The position numbers and the translations under genes were made by a program. This document shows positions 1 to 7,267 of a DNA stretch of 16,581 nucleotides, one piece after another (within the stretch, counting starts at the first letter, position 1; every line of letters begins with the position of its first letter). The notes under the pieces were generated by a model. It was not told where the DNA came from, did no database searches, and saw nothing but the letters and a program-made list of their open reading frames with translations. Source of the DNA: JAIEPT01 sp038217425 (GTDB lineage Bacteria; Planctomycetota; Planctomycetia; Gemmatales; Gemmataceae); the NCBI GenBank assembly GCA_038217425.1, contig JBBQPM010000152.1:1-16581 (forward strand), in the 5' to 3' direction.

Positions 1-16
1 CTTAGCTTTCTACACG
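1..16 (+). repeat. Left terminal inverted repeat of the IS
   Basis: The sequence cttagctttctacacg is the exact reverse complement of 1674-1689. Beyond 16 bases the match falls to scattered positions. The true end could lie one or more bases left of the window. Confidence 0.9.
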
Positions 17-240
17 AATTATAGCTGTCCTTCGCGAGGAAAAACCGCCTGTCGGCGTTTTGTAAGATATTCTTCGGGCGGTAGTTTCGGCAAAAATCGG
101 CGGTTTCGCGCGGTGCGGCGTTGGGCTGCGTAGAGTTTGACGCCGTCGGCTGCGGTATTTTTTGCAATGATTGCCTGCCGCAATTCGGGGAGGGCTTGAT
201 CGAGTCGGCATCATGGAAGTGCCGTGGGGCATTTCTTTTC

Positions 241-247
241 AAGGAGG
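241..247 (+). promoter_or_regulatory. Strong ribosome binding site for the transposase
   Basis: AAGGAGG lies 8 bases before the ATG at 256. It fixes that ATG as the start, rather than the in-frame ATG at 121, which would add 45 residues with no family resemblance. Confidence 0.8.
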
Positions 248-255
248 AGCCGATC

Positions 256-1680
256 ATGCAGAACCCGACCGCCGAGTTTCCGCTGGAAGTGTCGCACAAT
301 TTCGCGTCCGACTATTTCGGCACGATCGATTTGGGACACAAGAGCCGCAATAAGTGCTTCGAGCGGGTCGCGCAACAGATCAGCCGGCATCCTGGGGGCA
401 CTTTGCCGGAGAAACTCAGCAATCCGGCGGACTACGCCGCGATGGACCGCTTGATGAATCGTGCCGAAACGACGCACGGCAGCGTTCTGGCTCCGCACTT
501 TGCGCGGACGTTGGAGAAGATGCAGGCGTGTTCGGGCGCGGTGCTGATTTTGCACGACACGACGGTGCTAGATTACTCGAAGAAAAAGTCGTTGGACTTA
601 AACGCGCTTGGCAACGGCAACGGCAGCGGTTACTTGTGCCATAATTCGCTGGCAGTCGATTCGCAGAATCGCGACGTGCTGGGCTTGGTATCGCAGATCC
701 TGCACCAGCGCGTGGCGGTGGGCAAGAAGGAAGGCGTGAAGGCGAAGCGCGAACGCGCGACGCGCGAGAGTCGGATGTGGAGTACGGCCGTGTTGCAGTG
801 CCCGCTGGCGGCAGAGGGAATACGTATTGTGGACGTGTGCGATCGCGGCGCGGACCTGTTCGAGTTCTTGGCGTTGGAGCGGAAGCTGCAGCGTTCGTGC
901 TTGGTGCGATCGGCGTACAATCGCTGCATCGTTGCGGATCATGAAGGCGAAGGGACGAAGGCGCTGCTGCACGCGCATCTGCGGACGTTGCCGGCGGCGG
1001 CAGAGATGCGTTCGCGGACGATTTACGATCGCGAGTTAGGGAAAGATCGCGAAGTGAAACTGCGCGTGAGTTACGCTGCGGTGCGGATACAGCCGCCGCA
1101 CGTGAAGAAGGGGGAATACGAGAGCATACCGATCGAGGCATGGGGGGTGCGCGTGTGGGAAGAGGCGCCGCCGAAGCCGGGGACGAAGCTGGAATGGTTT
1201 CTGATTTGTCTGGACCCGGTGAAGGACGCGGCGACGGCGTGGGAGAAATGCGATTGGTACTCGTGCCGCTGGATGGTGGAAGAATTCCACAAGGCGCAGA
1301 AAACGGGCTGCCAAATCGAGGCGTTGCAGTTTCGCACGGAAGAGGCGTTGCAGCCGATGATTGCGTTGCTCTCGGTGACGGCGGTGATGCTGCTGAATCT
1401 GCGCCAGGCGGCGCGGCGCCCGGATGCGACGGAGCGAAAGGCGAGCGAAGTTGTGGAACCGATCTACGAAGAAGTGCTGCGAGCGCATCGCTACAAGCAA
1501 GCGCGCGGCGAGATGACGGCATGCGAATTCTACCTGGCCGTGGCGCGTTTGGGCGGCCACATGAACCGCAAAGCGGATGGCTTCCCCGGCTGGATCACGC
1601 TATGGCGTGGCTGGCAGAAACTAGAAAGCATGGTCGCCGGCGCCAAAATCGAACGCCGACGACGAGGAAGAAACGTGTAG
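256..1680 (+). CDS. IS4-family DDE transposase (IS50-like)
   Basis: Cuts and rejoins the ends of its own element with a DDE/RNase H-like nuclease fold. The protein has 474 residues, almost the same as Tn5 transposase (476). The three acidic residues sit where expected: D101 in HDTT, D196 in VCDRGAD, and E342 in the IS4 signature Y-x2-R-x3-E-x6-K (Y335, R338, E342, K349). The N-terminal part (about 1-70) resembles the DNA-end-binding region of Tn5-type enzymes. The ATG at 256 is chosen because of the Shine-Dalgarno sequence just before it. The TAG stop (1678-1680) lies inside the right terminal repeat. No frameshift or premature stop is seen, so it is probably active. The family call is firm; I cannot name the IS. 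Confidence 0.93.
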   Translation: MQNPTAEFPLEVSHNFASDYFGTIDLGHKSRNKCFERVAQQISRHPGGTLPEKLSNPADYAAMDRLMNRAETTHGSVLAPHFARTLEKMQACSGAVLILHDTTVLDYSKKKSLDLNALGNGNGSGYLCHNSLAVDSQNRDVLGLVSQILHQRVAVGKKEGVKAKRERATRESRMWSTAVLQCPLAAEGIRIVDVCDRGADLFEFLALERKLQRSCLVRSAYNRCIVADHEGEGTKALLHAHLRTLPAAAEMRSRTIYDRELGKDREVKLRVSYAAVRIQPPHVKKGEYESIPIEAWGVRVWEEAPPKPGTKLEWFLICLDPVKDAATAWEKCDWYSCRWMVEEFHKAQKTGCQIEALQFRTEEALQPMIALLSVTAVMLLNLRQAARRPDATERKASEVVEPIYEEVLRAHRYKQARGEMTACEFYLAVARLGGHMNRKADGFPGWITLWRGWQKLESMVAGAKIERRRRGRNV

Positions 1681-1689
1681 AAAGCTAAG
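1674..1689 (+). repeat. Right terminal inverted repeat of the IS
   Basis: cgtgtagaaagctaag is the exact reverse complement of 1-16. Its bases 5-7 (1678-1680) are the TAG stop of the transposase, so the coding sequence runs into the end that the transposase must bind. Confidence 0.92.
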
Positions 1690-1783
1690 ACGTGAGTCCC
1701 CCGGTACGTCATGCCCAAACCCAGGACAGCTTCCATCGCTCGACGAGCGTGACGTACCAGGGGACTCACGTCCCCCGCTCGCC
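1690..1783. repeat. Palindromic intergenic repeat interrupted by the IS
   Basis: The left arm (1690-1711) begins acgtgagtccccc and ends ggtacgtca. The right arm (1750-1783) begins tgacgtacc and ends cccgctcgcc. The arms pair at 22 of 23 positions if the shared G at 1689 is counted, with about 38 bases between them. The right arm is longer by a gagcggggg-type block that is missing from the left arm, because the IS end lies there. A relative with the same ggtacgtca and gcgagcggggg elements is found at 15495-15578. It lies just past the surE stop and may also act in transcript ending, but there is no T-run. Confidence 0.8.
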
Positions 1784-1788
1784 AAATT

Positions 1789-2559
1789 CTACGGCTCTTG
1801 CCACTCCCAGTCCTTCATCTGCTTGAAGAGTTCCCAGTTCGTGAGGTTGAACTGCAATGGCGTCACAGTGACGTAACCGTCCGCGAGCGCGATCACGTCG
1901 GAATCGGGATGCGGATCGGGACAGCGATAGTCGGGCCGACTCCAGAAATACGTCCGCCCGCGCGGATCGATTCGGCGGTCGAACGTTTCAATGTATGGAG
2001 CCACATTCTGCGGCACCAGCTTGACGCCCTTGATCGGGCCCTTGTCGGGCGAAGGGATGTTGATGTTGAAGAGCGTCCCCGCCGTCAAGGGATGCGCGAG
2101 CACCTGCACGATTGCTCGACGCGCGTACTGGGCAGCGAGCGGGAAGTTGGACGGGTTGGGCTTCGACATCTCCAGCGAGACGGCGATGCTCGTGTGCCGA
2201 TAAAACGCCCCCTCGACCGCGGCGGCGACCGTTCCGGAATATAGGACGTTGATTCCCGCATTCGATCCAGCGTTGAGCCCACTGATGATGACGTCCGGCG
2301 GCTCCGGCAACAGTTCCATCAGCGCGAGCCGAACGCAGTCCGCGGGCCGACCTTCCACCGCCCAGCCCATCGGCTCGTTGTGCTCATCGACGACTTCTTG
2401 CACCAAGAGCGGCGTGAGGATCGTGATGGAATGCCCGACGGCGCTCTGTTCGCTGGCGGGAGCGACGACGGTGACTTCGCCGAGGTGTTTGAGTTCATTG
2501 CGTAGGGCGCGGAGCCCCGGAGCGTAGACGCCGTCGTCGTTGGTGAGCAGGATGCGCAA
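1789..2559 (-). CDS. surE: 5'/3'-nucleotidase SurE
   Basis: SurE removes phosphate from nucleoside 5'- and 3'-monophosphates and is a cytoplasmic, metal-dependent survival protein. From a TTG start at 2559 the protein has 256 residues, close to E. coli SurE (253). It opens with the family hallmark RILLTNDDG, giving metal ligands D8 and D9. S39 lies in ASEQSAVGHS and N96 in SGLNAGSN, both matching the active site. The reading frame stays open up to 2721, but residues upstream of the TTG have no family match, would overlap the start of the divergent sulfatase, and would miss the GGGAG ribosome site at 2568-2572. The gene stands alone, divergent from the sulfatase at 2658, and ends 5 bases from the palindromic repeat at 1690-1783. 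Confidence 0.95.
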   Translation of the reverse strand: MRILLTNDDGVYAPGLRALRNELKHLGEVTVVAPASEQSAVGHSITILTPLLVQEVVDEHNEPMGWAVEGRPADCVRLALMELLPEPPDVIISGLNAGSNAGINVLYSGTVAAAVEGAFYRHTSIAVSLEMSKPNPSNFPLAAQYARRAIVQVLAHPLTAGTLFNINIPSPDKGPIKGVKLVPQNVAPYIETFDRRIDPRGRTYFWSRPDYRCPDPHPDSDVIALADGYVTVTPLQFNLTNWELFKQMKDWEWQEP

Positions 2560-2565
2560 AGCGAG

Positions 2566-2572
2566 TTCTCCC
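2566..2572 (-). promoter_or_regulatory. Ribosome binding site setting a TTG start for surE
   Basis: On the minus strand GGGAGAA lies 6 bases before the TTG at 2559-2557. No ATG or GTG at a suitable distance begins the conserved RILLTNDDG segment, so this site decides the start. Confidence 0.65.
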
Positions 2573-2585
2573 AAAGGTTCCAGTG

Positions 2586-2591
2586 ATTGTA
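2586..2591 (-). promoter_or_regulatory. Possible -10 box of surE
   Basis: TACAAT on the minus strand would start transcription about 20 bases before the TTG start. No convincing -35 box is seen at 16-18 bases. It lies 4 bases from the -35 box of the opposite promoter, so polymerase binding on the two strands would clash. Confidence 0.3.
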
Positions 2592-2595
2592 TCGT

Positions 2596-2624
2596 TTGAC
2601 CGCCGAGCGCGGGTGCGATATAGT
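2596..2624 (+). promoter_or_regulatory. Sigma-70-like promoter of the sulfatase
   Basis: TTGACC at 2596-2601 and TATAGT at 2619-2624 are separated by 17 bases, near the ideal for the housekeeping sigma factor. The expected transcript start near 2631 leaves a leader of about 27 bases, with GGGAG 7 bases before the ATG at 2658. Confidence 0.6.
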
Positions 2625-2657
2625 CGGGCGATCCATCCTCATTCGCAGGGAGTTGCC

Positions 2658-4034
2658 ATGCGCTCAATGGTCCTTGGTCTCGTGCTCCTGGTTGTTTCGT
2701 CCGCCTCGGCCCAGGAGGCAAGGCAGCCGAACATCGTGTTTATCCTCGCGGACGATCTCGGCTGGACCGATCTGGGCTGCCAGGGGTCAAAGTATTACGA
2801 GACGCCGAACATTGATCGATTGGCCCAGGCGGGCATGCGGTTCACGAGCGCCTACTCCGCGGGGCCCAACTGCCAGCCGACGCGTGCCGCAATTCTTTCC
2901 GGCCAATACGGCCCGCGCACCGGCGTCTACACCGTCGGCGGAACCGAACGCTTCGACACCAGCCAACGTCCCCTCGTCCCCGTCGAAAACGTGCAGAACC
3001 TGCCGCTCGATCGCATGACCTTCGCGCAGGCGCTCAAGTCCGCGGGCTACGTCACCGGCATGTTCGGCAAATGGCATCTGGGCCAGATGGGCGAGTACCA
3101 TCCGAGCAAGCGCGGCTTCGACGAAGCCATCGTCACCATGGGCAAACACTACGGCTTCACGACCCAGCCCAAGGTCGACGTGCCCAAGGGGGCGTACCTT
3201 GCCGACTGGCTCACCGATCAGGCCGAGGCGTTCATCGTCAAACACCAGAAGCGGCCGTTCCTTCTCTATCTGCCCCATTTCGGCGTTCATTCGCCCTTCG
3301 AGGCGAAGAAGGAGCTGATCGAGAAATTCAAGAACAAACCGGGCGTCGGGGGCCATAAGGATCCCACCTACGCCGCCATGATCGCCAGCGTGGACGAAAG
3401 CGTGGGGCGCGTGCTCGATCTGCTCGAGAAACTGAAGCTGTCGGAAAACACCCTGGTCATCTTTTCCAGCGACAACGGCGGCGTGGGGGGCTATCTCGAA
3501 GTCGGTCTCAAGACGAAAGAAGGCATCACCGCGAATCGCCCCCTGCGCGGGGGCAAAGGCATGCTCTACGAAGGCGGCGTCCGCGTCGCTTTCATCGCCG
3601 CCTTCAAAGGCAAGATCCGCCCCAACTCGACCAACGACGAACCGATCATCAGCGTCGACCTCTTTCCCACGCTGCTGGAACTGGGCCGAGCCAAGGCGCC
3701 GTCGCAAACCCTCGACGGCAAGAGCCTCGTGCCGCTCTTCACCGGCGAGAGGTTTGAGCGCCAGGCCATCTACTGGCACTTCCCCGGCTACCTGGGTTCC
3801 GGCAAAAACGAGTGGCGCACCACGCCCGGCAGCGCCGTCCGCGCCGGCGACTGGAAGCTGCAAGAGTATTTCGAGGACGGCAGGATTGAGTTGTACAACC
3901 TCAAGACCGACCTGGGCCAGGCGAAGAATTTGGCCGAGACGGAACCGGTGCGCCGCGACGAATTGCTAACAATGTTACGGCAATGGCGCACCGCGGTGAA
4001 CGCGCCGATGCCGATGCCGCGGCAGAAGAAGTAA
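2658..4034 (+). CDS. Secreted type I sulfatase (S1 family)
   Basis: Hydrolyses a sulfate ester, probably on a polysaccharide or glycan, outside the cytoplasm. The 458-residue protein starts with a Sec signal peptide (cleavage likely after A18, SASA|QE). The formylglycine motif C72-Q-P-T-R76 is of the cysteine type and needs a formylglycine-generating enzyme, which is not in this window. Other family residues are present: D32-D33 and D272-N273 for calcium, K138 and H140 in GKWHLG, H211, and K300 in RGGKGMLYEGG. The ATG at 2658 has GGGAG 7 bases before it and begins the signal peptide; the frame is open earlier, but those codons overlap the promoter. It is convergent with the DUF1501 gene at 4141. 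The exact substrate cannot be read from the sequence; arylsulfatase A-like or N-acetylgalactosamine-sulfatase-like is a reasonable range. Confidence 0.93.
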   Translation: MRSMVLGLVLLVVSSASAQEARQPNIVFILADDLGWTDLGCQGSKYYETPNIDRLAQAGMRFTSAYSAGPNCQPTRAAILSGQYGPRTGVYTVGGTERFDTSQRPLVPVENVQNLPLDRMTFAQALKSAGYVTGMFGKWHLGQMGEYHPSKRGFDEAIVTMGKHYGFTTQPKVDVPKGAYLADWLTDQAEAFIVKHQKRPFLLYLPHFGVHSPFEAKKELIEKFKNKPGVGGHKDPTYAAMIASVDESVGRVLDLLEKLKLSENTLVIFSSDNGGVGGYLEVGLKTKEGITANRPLRGGKGMLYEGGVRVAFIAAFKGKIRPNSTNDEPIISVDLFPTLLELGRAKAPSQTLDGKSLVPLFTGERFERQAIYWHFPGYLGSGKNEWRTTPGSAVRAGDWKLQEYFEDGRIELYNLKTDLGQAKNLAETEPVRRDELLTMLRQWRTAVNAPMPMPRQKK

Positions 4035-4140
4035 AGGCGACGCGATTCGGTTCGGCCTTGCAAGACCGAAATCAAGACGACTCAGCCGTCAGCGCGCCTG
4101 GGTCGAGCTTCGGCATCGACGGGGGCGCCATGCGAATCGC

Positions 4141-5571
4141 CTAGGCCATGATCTGCGGGATGACGTCCGCTCCTTCGACGCCGACCAGGCGCTGATCGAG
4201 TCCGCCGTAGAAATACGAGAGCCGCATCGGATCCAGGCCCATGAGCGTCAGGATCGTCGCGTGCAGGTTCTTGACGTGCAGCCGATCGGACTCGGCGACG
4301 GAAGAACTGAGTTCGTCGGTCTCGCCGTACGCGACGCCGCCTTTGATACCGCCGCCGGCGAGCCACATCGTGAAGGCGTACGCATTGTGGTCGCGCCCCG
4401 TCCCCGCGGCGTATTCCGCGGTCGGCTGTCGGCCGAACTCGCCCCCCCAAACGATCAACGTGTCCTCCAGCAGGCCGCGCCGTTTCAGATCTTTCAGCAG
4501 CCCGGCGATCGGTTTGTCGGTGCGCCCGGCGTGGTACGAATGGTTGTGCACGAGATCGCCGTGCGCGTCCCAGTTGGTGTCGTTGTGATTGCCGCCGGAG
4601 TAGATCTGGATGAAGCGCACGCCGCGTTCGACGAGTCGACGTGCGAGCAGGCATTTGCGGGCGAAGTCTTCGGTCTGCGGATTGTCCAGACCGTAGAGGC
4701 GTTTGGTCTCTTCGGTCTCCTGCGTGAGATCGACGGCCTCGGGAGCCGAAGTTTGCATGCGGTACGCGAGTTCGTAGCTGGCGACGCGGGCGGCGAGGTT
4801 GCTGTTGTCGCTGCGAGGGACGAGATGCTCGTTGTTGAATGTGTTGAGGGTTTCGAGGAATCGGCGCTGGGCGTCGTCGGACATGCCGGAGGGGCGCTGG
4901 AGATCGAGGACGGGATTGGCGCCGCCGCGGAGGATCGTGCCCTGCAGCGAAGCGGGCATGTAACCGCTCGACCAGTTCTTGGCGCCGGAGATGGGCCCGC
5001 CGGTCGGGTCGAGCATGACGACGAAACCGGGCAAATTGTCGTTCACGGAGCCCAGGCCATAATTGACCCAGGATCCCAGGCAGGGCGAACCGGAGAGAAT
5101 CTTGCCCGAGTTCATCTGCAGCATGGCGGAGCCATGGATGGGAGAGTCGGCGGTCATGCTGTGCAGGAAGGCGATGTCGTCGACGCACGTCGCGAGATTC
5201 GGGAAAAGATCGGAGACGCGTTTGCCGCACTGGCCGTATTGGCGGAAGCGCCATTTGGGCCCGACGACGCGTCCCTGGTTGCGATGTCCGCCGCGGCCGA
5301 AGGTGCGGACGGGGATGGTTTGGCCGTCGAGTTCGTAAAGTTTCGGCTTATATTCGAACGTATCGACCTGGCTCGGCCCGCCGTACATGAAGAGGAAGAT
5401 GACGCTCTTGGCCTTGGCCGGGAAATGCGGCTGGCGCACGGCGGCGTTCGCGAAGAAGCCGTCGCGGGACAGCAGATCCGTCAGCCCGAGCCCGGTGAAC
5501 CCGGCGCCCGCTTGCCAGAGAAACTCGCGCCGCGTGCGGCCGCAAAAGGAGTTGAGCGGTTTGTCGGACAT
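4141..5571 (-). CDS. Tat-exported DUF1501 protein (alkaline phosphatase-like fold)
   Basis: DUF1501 proteins are abundant in planctomycetes and have a fold related to alkaline phosphatase and sulfatase; their reaction is not established. The 476-residue protein has a twin-arginine signal (TRREFL, R14-R15, then a glycine-rich hydrophobic stretch), so it is exported folded. Family landmarks include FMYGGPSQVDTFE near the N-terminus and, towards the C-terminus, WGGEFGRQP followed by GRDHNAYAF and LAGGGIKGG. The start is the ATG at 5571 rather than the TTG four codons upstream, because GGAGAG at 5576-5581 would otherwise be inside the gene. It is the last gene of a minus-strand group (PSD1 protein, sulfatase, DUF1501), 61 bases after the sulfatase stop, with a palindrome between them. 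Confidence 0.92.
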   Translation of the reverse strand: MSDKPLNSFCGRTRREFLWQAGAGFTGLGLTDLLSRDGFFANAAVRQPHFPAKAKSVIFLFMYGGPSQVDTFEYKPKLYELDGQTIPVRTFGRGGHRNQGRVVGPKWRFRQYGQCGKRVSDLFPNLATCVDDIAFLHSMTADSPIHGSAMLQMNSGKILSGSPCLGSWVNYGLGSVNDNLPGFVVMLDPTGGPISGAKNWSSGYMPASLQGTILRGGANPVLDLQRPSGMSDDAQRRFLETLNTFNNEHLVPRSDNSNLAARVASYELAYRMQTSAPEAVDLTQETEETKRLYGLDNPQTEDFARKCLLARRLVERGVRFIQIYSGGNHNDTNWDAHGDLVHNHSYHAGRTDKPIAGLLKDLKRRGLLEDTLIVWGGEFGRQPTAEYAAGTGRDHNAYAFTMWLAGGGIKGGVAYGETDELSSSVAESDRLHVKNLHATILTLMGLDPMRLSYFYGGLDQRLVGVEGADVIPQIMA

Positions 5572-5575
5572 CGTA

Positions 5576-5581
5576 CTCTCC
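5576..5581 (-). promoter_or_regulatory. Ribosome binding site of the DUF1501 gene
   Basis: GGAGAG on the minus strand lies 4 bases before the ATG at 5571 (GGAG is 6 bases away). It excludes the in-frame TTG at 5583 as the start. Confidence 0.6.
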
Positions 5582-5588
5582 AAGATTA

Positions 5589-5620
5589 TTTAGCGCTCGC
5601 AGGATCCCGCGAGCGCTAAA
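5589..5620. repeat. Palindrome TTTAGCGCTCGC, copy 1
   Basis: A perfect 12-bp stem (5589-5600 with 5609-5620) closes an 8-base loop. The same stem occurs at 10492-10528. Here it lies between the sulfatase stop and the start of the DUF1501 gene, so it could reduce read-through or protect transcript ends within the operon. No T-run follows, so it is not a standard terminator. Confidence 0.85.
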
Positions 5621-5632
5621 CGAATCGATGCA

Positions 5633-7129
5633 TCAATCGGCCAGTTTCTTCACCGCAGGCAAATTGTCGACCATCGCCGCCTCGGTGCGACGCAGTTCCG
5701 CGATCGTCTTCTCACGCATTGACAGGAGCCGTTCGCGATGCTCCTTCACGTGCGCCAGATTCTTGAGCTGCTCCGGATCCGCGATCTGGTCGTACAACTC
5801 TTCCGTCTCGCCTGCTTCCAGGTTGCGGATGTACTTGTAGCGCCCCTCGTTGATCGACACCCACCACGGCACGTCGTGATACCGTTCCTTGGGGACGACC
5901 TTGGTATCGGAGCCGAACTTGTCGCCGGTGAACTCCGAAAAACAAACGTGCGGCCAGGCGGCGTCGGGGTTTTTGAGCAGCGGCGTCAAGTCGTGGCCGT
6001 GCATCTTCCACGGAAGTTCAAAGCCCGCGAAGGCGAAGAACGTCGGAATCAGATCGACGCCCGCCACCGGGACCGGACACGTCTTGCCCTGCGGCAATCG
6101 GCTGGGCATGCTCACGATGAACGGCGAGCGGATGTTCGAATCGTACGGCGCCAGCTTGTGCATGAAGCCGTGCTGCCCCCAGGCGAAACCCTGATCCGAC
6201 GTGAAGACGATTAGCGTATTCTCGAGTTGTCCCGATTCGGCGAGGGCGGCGAGCAGCTTGCCGACGCCTTCGTCGATGGCGTTCGTGCAGCGCTGGTAGG
6301 TGCGGACGAGTTCGTGAAAATCGCCCCCCTTCTTGCCCTTCTTCAGCATCGGCTCGCCATTGGGGCCCTTGACCCAGAGGTCCATCTTCTGGACGTAATC
6401 GGGCTTGCCGTCGCGCGGGCCAAAAATGTCGGCCGGGATCGGCGCCTTCTCGCCTGCGAAATCTTTCTTGTGCCGCTCGGCGGGGTGGTACGGGCCGTGC
6501 GTGGCGCCGTAACAGAGCCAAAGCATCCACGGTTTTGTCTTGTCGCGCTCGCCCCCCTTGATGAAGTCGACCGCCCAGTTCGTGTAATTGTCGGTGGAGT
6601 AGCCCTTGACGCGTTCTTCCTTCTTGCCCTGGAAGGTGATGATCTGATCGTCGTAATAGTGCGTCGAGTTCTCGGTGTGCTTGGGGCGATTCCAGACGAT
6701 CTGGAAGTCCCAATCTCGGCCGAAGCCGGTGTCGGTGCCGGTGTGCCATTTGCCGATCTGGGCCGTGTAATAACCGAGTCGGCGGAAGACGCTGGGCCAG
6801 AACGGCACCTGTGCGGCATCGTACGTCGTACTCGGATAGACGCCGCTATTGCGCAGCGATTCGACGCCGTGCGGATGCTTGCCGGTGAGGATCGACGCCC
6901 GGGAAGGCGTGCACCAGGCGCCCAGGTAGGCATGCGTGAAGCGGATCCCCTTCTTGGCGAGCGAATCGATGTGCGGCGTCTTTGCCCACGACAGCGATTC
7001 CGGATAACACCCGATCGAACGATACGAATGATCGTCGGTGTAGATGAAGAGAATGTTCGGCTTCTTCTCCTGCGCGACGGCGAAGCCGGGCGCGAGGAGA
7101 AACGCGAGAGCCAGGAGAGTGCGCGTCAT
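5633..7129 (-). CDS. Secreted type I sulfatase, second copy
   Basis: A 498-residue exported sulfate-ester hydrolase, clearly different from the one at 2658-4034. The signal peptide probably ends after A19 (FAVA|QE). The formylglycine motif is C73-T-P-S-R77. GKWHTG (126-131), H211 in THGPYHPA and the D32-D33 pair are present. The second metal motif reads SDQG (D312-Q313) where the first sulfatase has SDNG. This and the HGFMHK segment after it point to the N-sulfoglucosamine sulfohydrolase or iduronate-2-sulfatase side of the family, without fixing the substrate. AAGGA lies 8 bases before the ATG. It is the middle gene of the PSD1-sulfatase-DUF1501 group, 138 bases after the PSD1 stop and 61 bases before the DUF1501 start. 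Confidence 0.93.
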   Translation of the reverse strand: MTRTLLALAFLLAPGFAVAQEKKPNILFIYTDDHSYRSIGCYPESLSWAKTPHIDSLAKKGIRFTHAYLGAWCTPSRASILTGKHPHGVESLRNSGVYPSTTYDAAQVPFWPSVFRRLGYYTAQIGKWHTGTDTGFGRDWDFQIVWNRPKHTENSTHYYDDQIITFQGKKEERVKGYSTDNYTNWAVDFIKGGERDKTKPWMLWLCYGATHGPYHPAERHKKDFAGEKAPIPADIFGPRDGKPDYVQKMDLWVKGPNGEPMLKKGKKGGDFHELVRTYQRCTNAIDEGVGKLLAALAESGQLENTLIVFTSDQGFAWGQHGFMHKLAPYDSNIRSPFIVSMPSRLPQGKTCPVPVAGVDLIPTFFAFAGFELPWKMHGHDLTPLLKNPDAAWPHVCFSEFTGDKFGSDTKVVPKERYHDVPWWVSINEGRYKYIRNLEAGETEELYDQIADPEQLKNLAHVKEHRERLLSMREKTIAELRRTEAAMVDNLPAVKKLAD

Positions 7130-7152
7130 GGAAGGATCCTTTGATGGAAACG

Positions 7153-7254
7153 AAAATCAAATTAGCCACAGAGAGCACAGAGGACTCAGAGGAAGAAATC
7201 GGTGCGATGTCGTTGATCGGATTGATTTCTCTGCGTCCTCTGTGGCTCGATTTT
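7153..7254. repeat. CACAGAG-type imperfect inverted repeat
   Basis: AGCCACAGAG at 7164-7173 pairs with CTCTGTGGCT at 7238-7247. Flanking AAAATC/GATTTT and GAAATC/GATTTC blocks also pair. The left arm has three tandem variants of a CACAGAG unit while the right arm has fewer, so the arms differ by slippage of the small unit. Similar 'gccacagaggacacagag' sequences are widespread between genes in planctomycetes and other environmental bacteria. It fills nearly all of the gap between the PSD1 gene and the sulfatase. Confidence 0.75.
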
Positions 7255-7267
7255 CTTTCGCGGGTCT

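Larger units (their letters stand above)
1..1689 (+). mobile_element. Complete IS4-family (IS50/Tn5-like) insertion sequence
   Basis: A single transposase gene lies between two perfect 16-bp inverted ends, at 1-16 and 1674-1689. The ends start with CT, as is common in the IS4 family. The element is about 1.69 kb. It carries a leader of about 255 bases before the gene, and the stop codon of the gene lies inside the right end. All catalytic motifs of the transposase are present, so the element looks intact. The bases right of the element (from 1690) belong to a palindromic repeat that reappears at 1750-1783, so the element has landed in that repeat. The window starts exactly at the left end, so the target duplication (usually 8-12 bp in this family) cannot be checked here. 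Confidence 0.9.

Noticed and set aside
1690..1783. The palindrome beside the IS as a second IS end or attachment site
   Set aside because: It shares nothing with the 16-bp IS ends and has a relative at 15495-15578 with no IS nearby, so it is a separate intergenic repeat.
2560..2721. N-terminal extension of surE to an ATG at 2721
   Set aside because: It would cover the sulfatase start and promoter, shows no family match, and the ribosome site at 2566-2572 lies inside it.
2787..3863. A 358-codon open frame opposite the first sulfatase
   Set aside because: Same GC mirror effect; the sulfatase catalytic residues are all on the plus strand.
4051..4070. Hairpin ttcggccttgcaagaccgaa as a terminator between convergent genes
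   Set aside because: The paired outer stem is only 5 bp, the inner pairing has a mismatch and a 2-base loop, and no T-run follows on either strand.
4261..5619. A 452-codon open frame on the plus strand opposite the DUF1501 gene
   Set aside because: Its translation is rich in Ala, Gly, Val and Asp with no domain, and it is exactly antisense to a well-supported gene. High-GC third positions create such mirror frames.
7153..7254. The CACAGAG tandem units as a CRISPR array
   Set aside because: The units are about 9 bases, have no spacers of constant length, and no cas gene is nearby.
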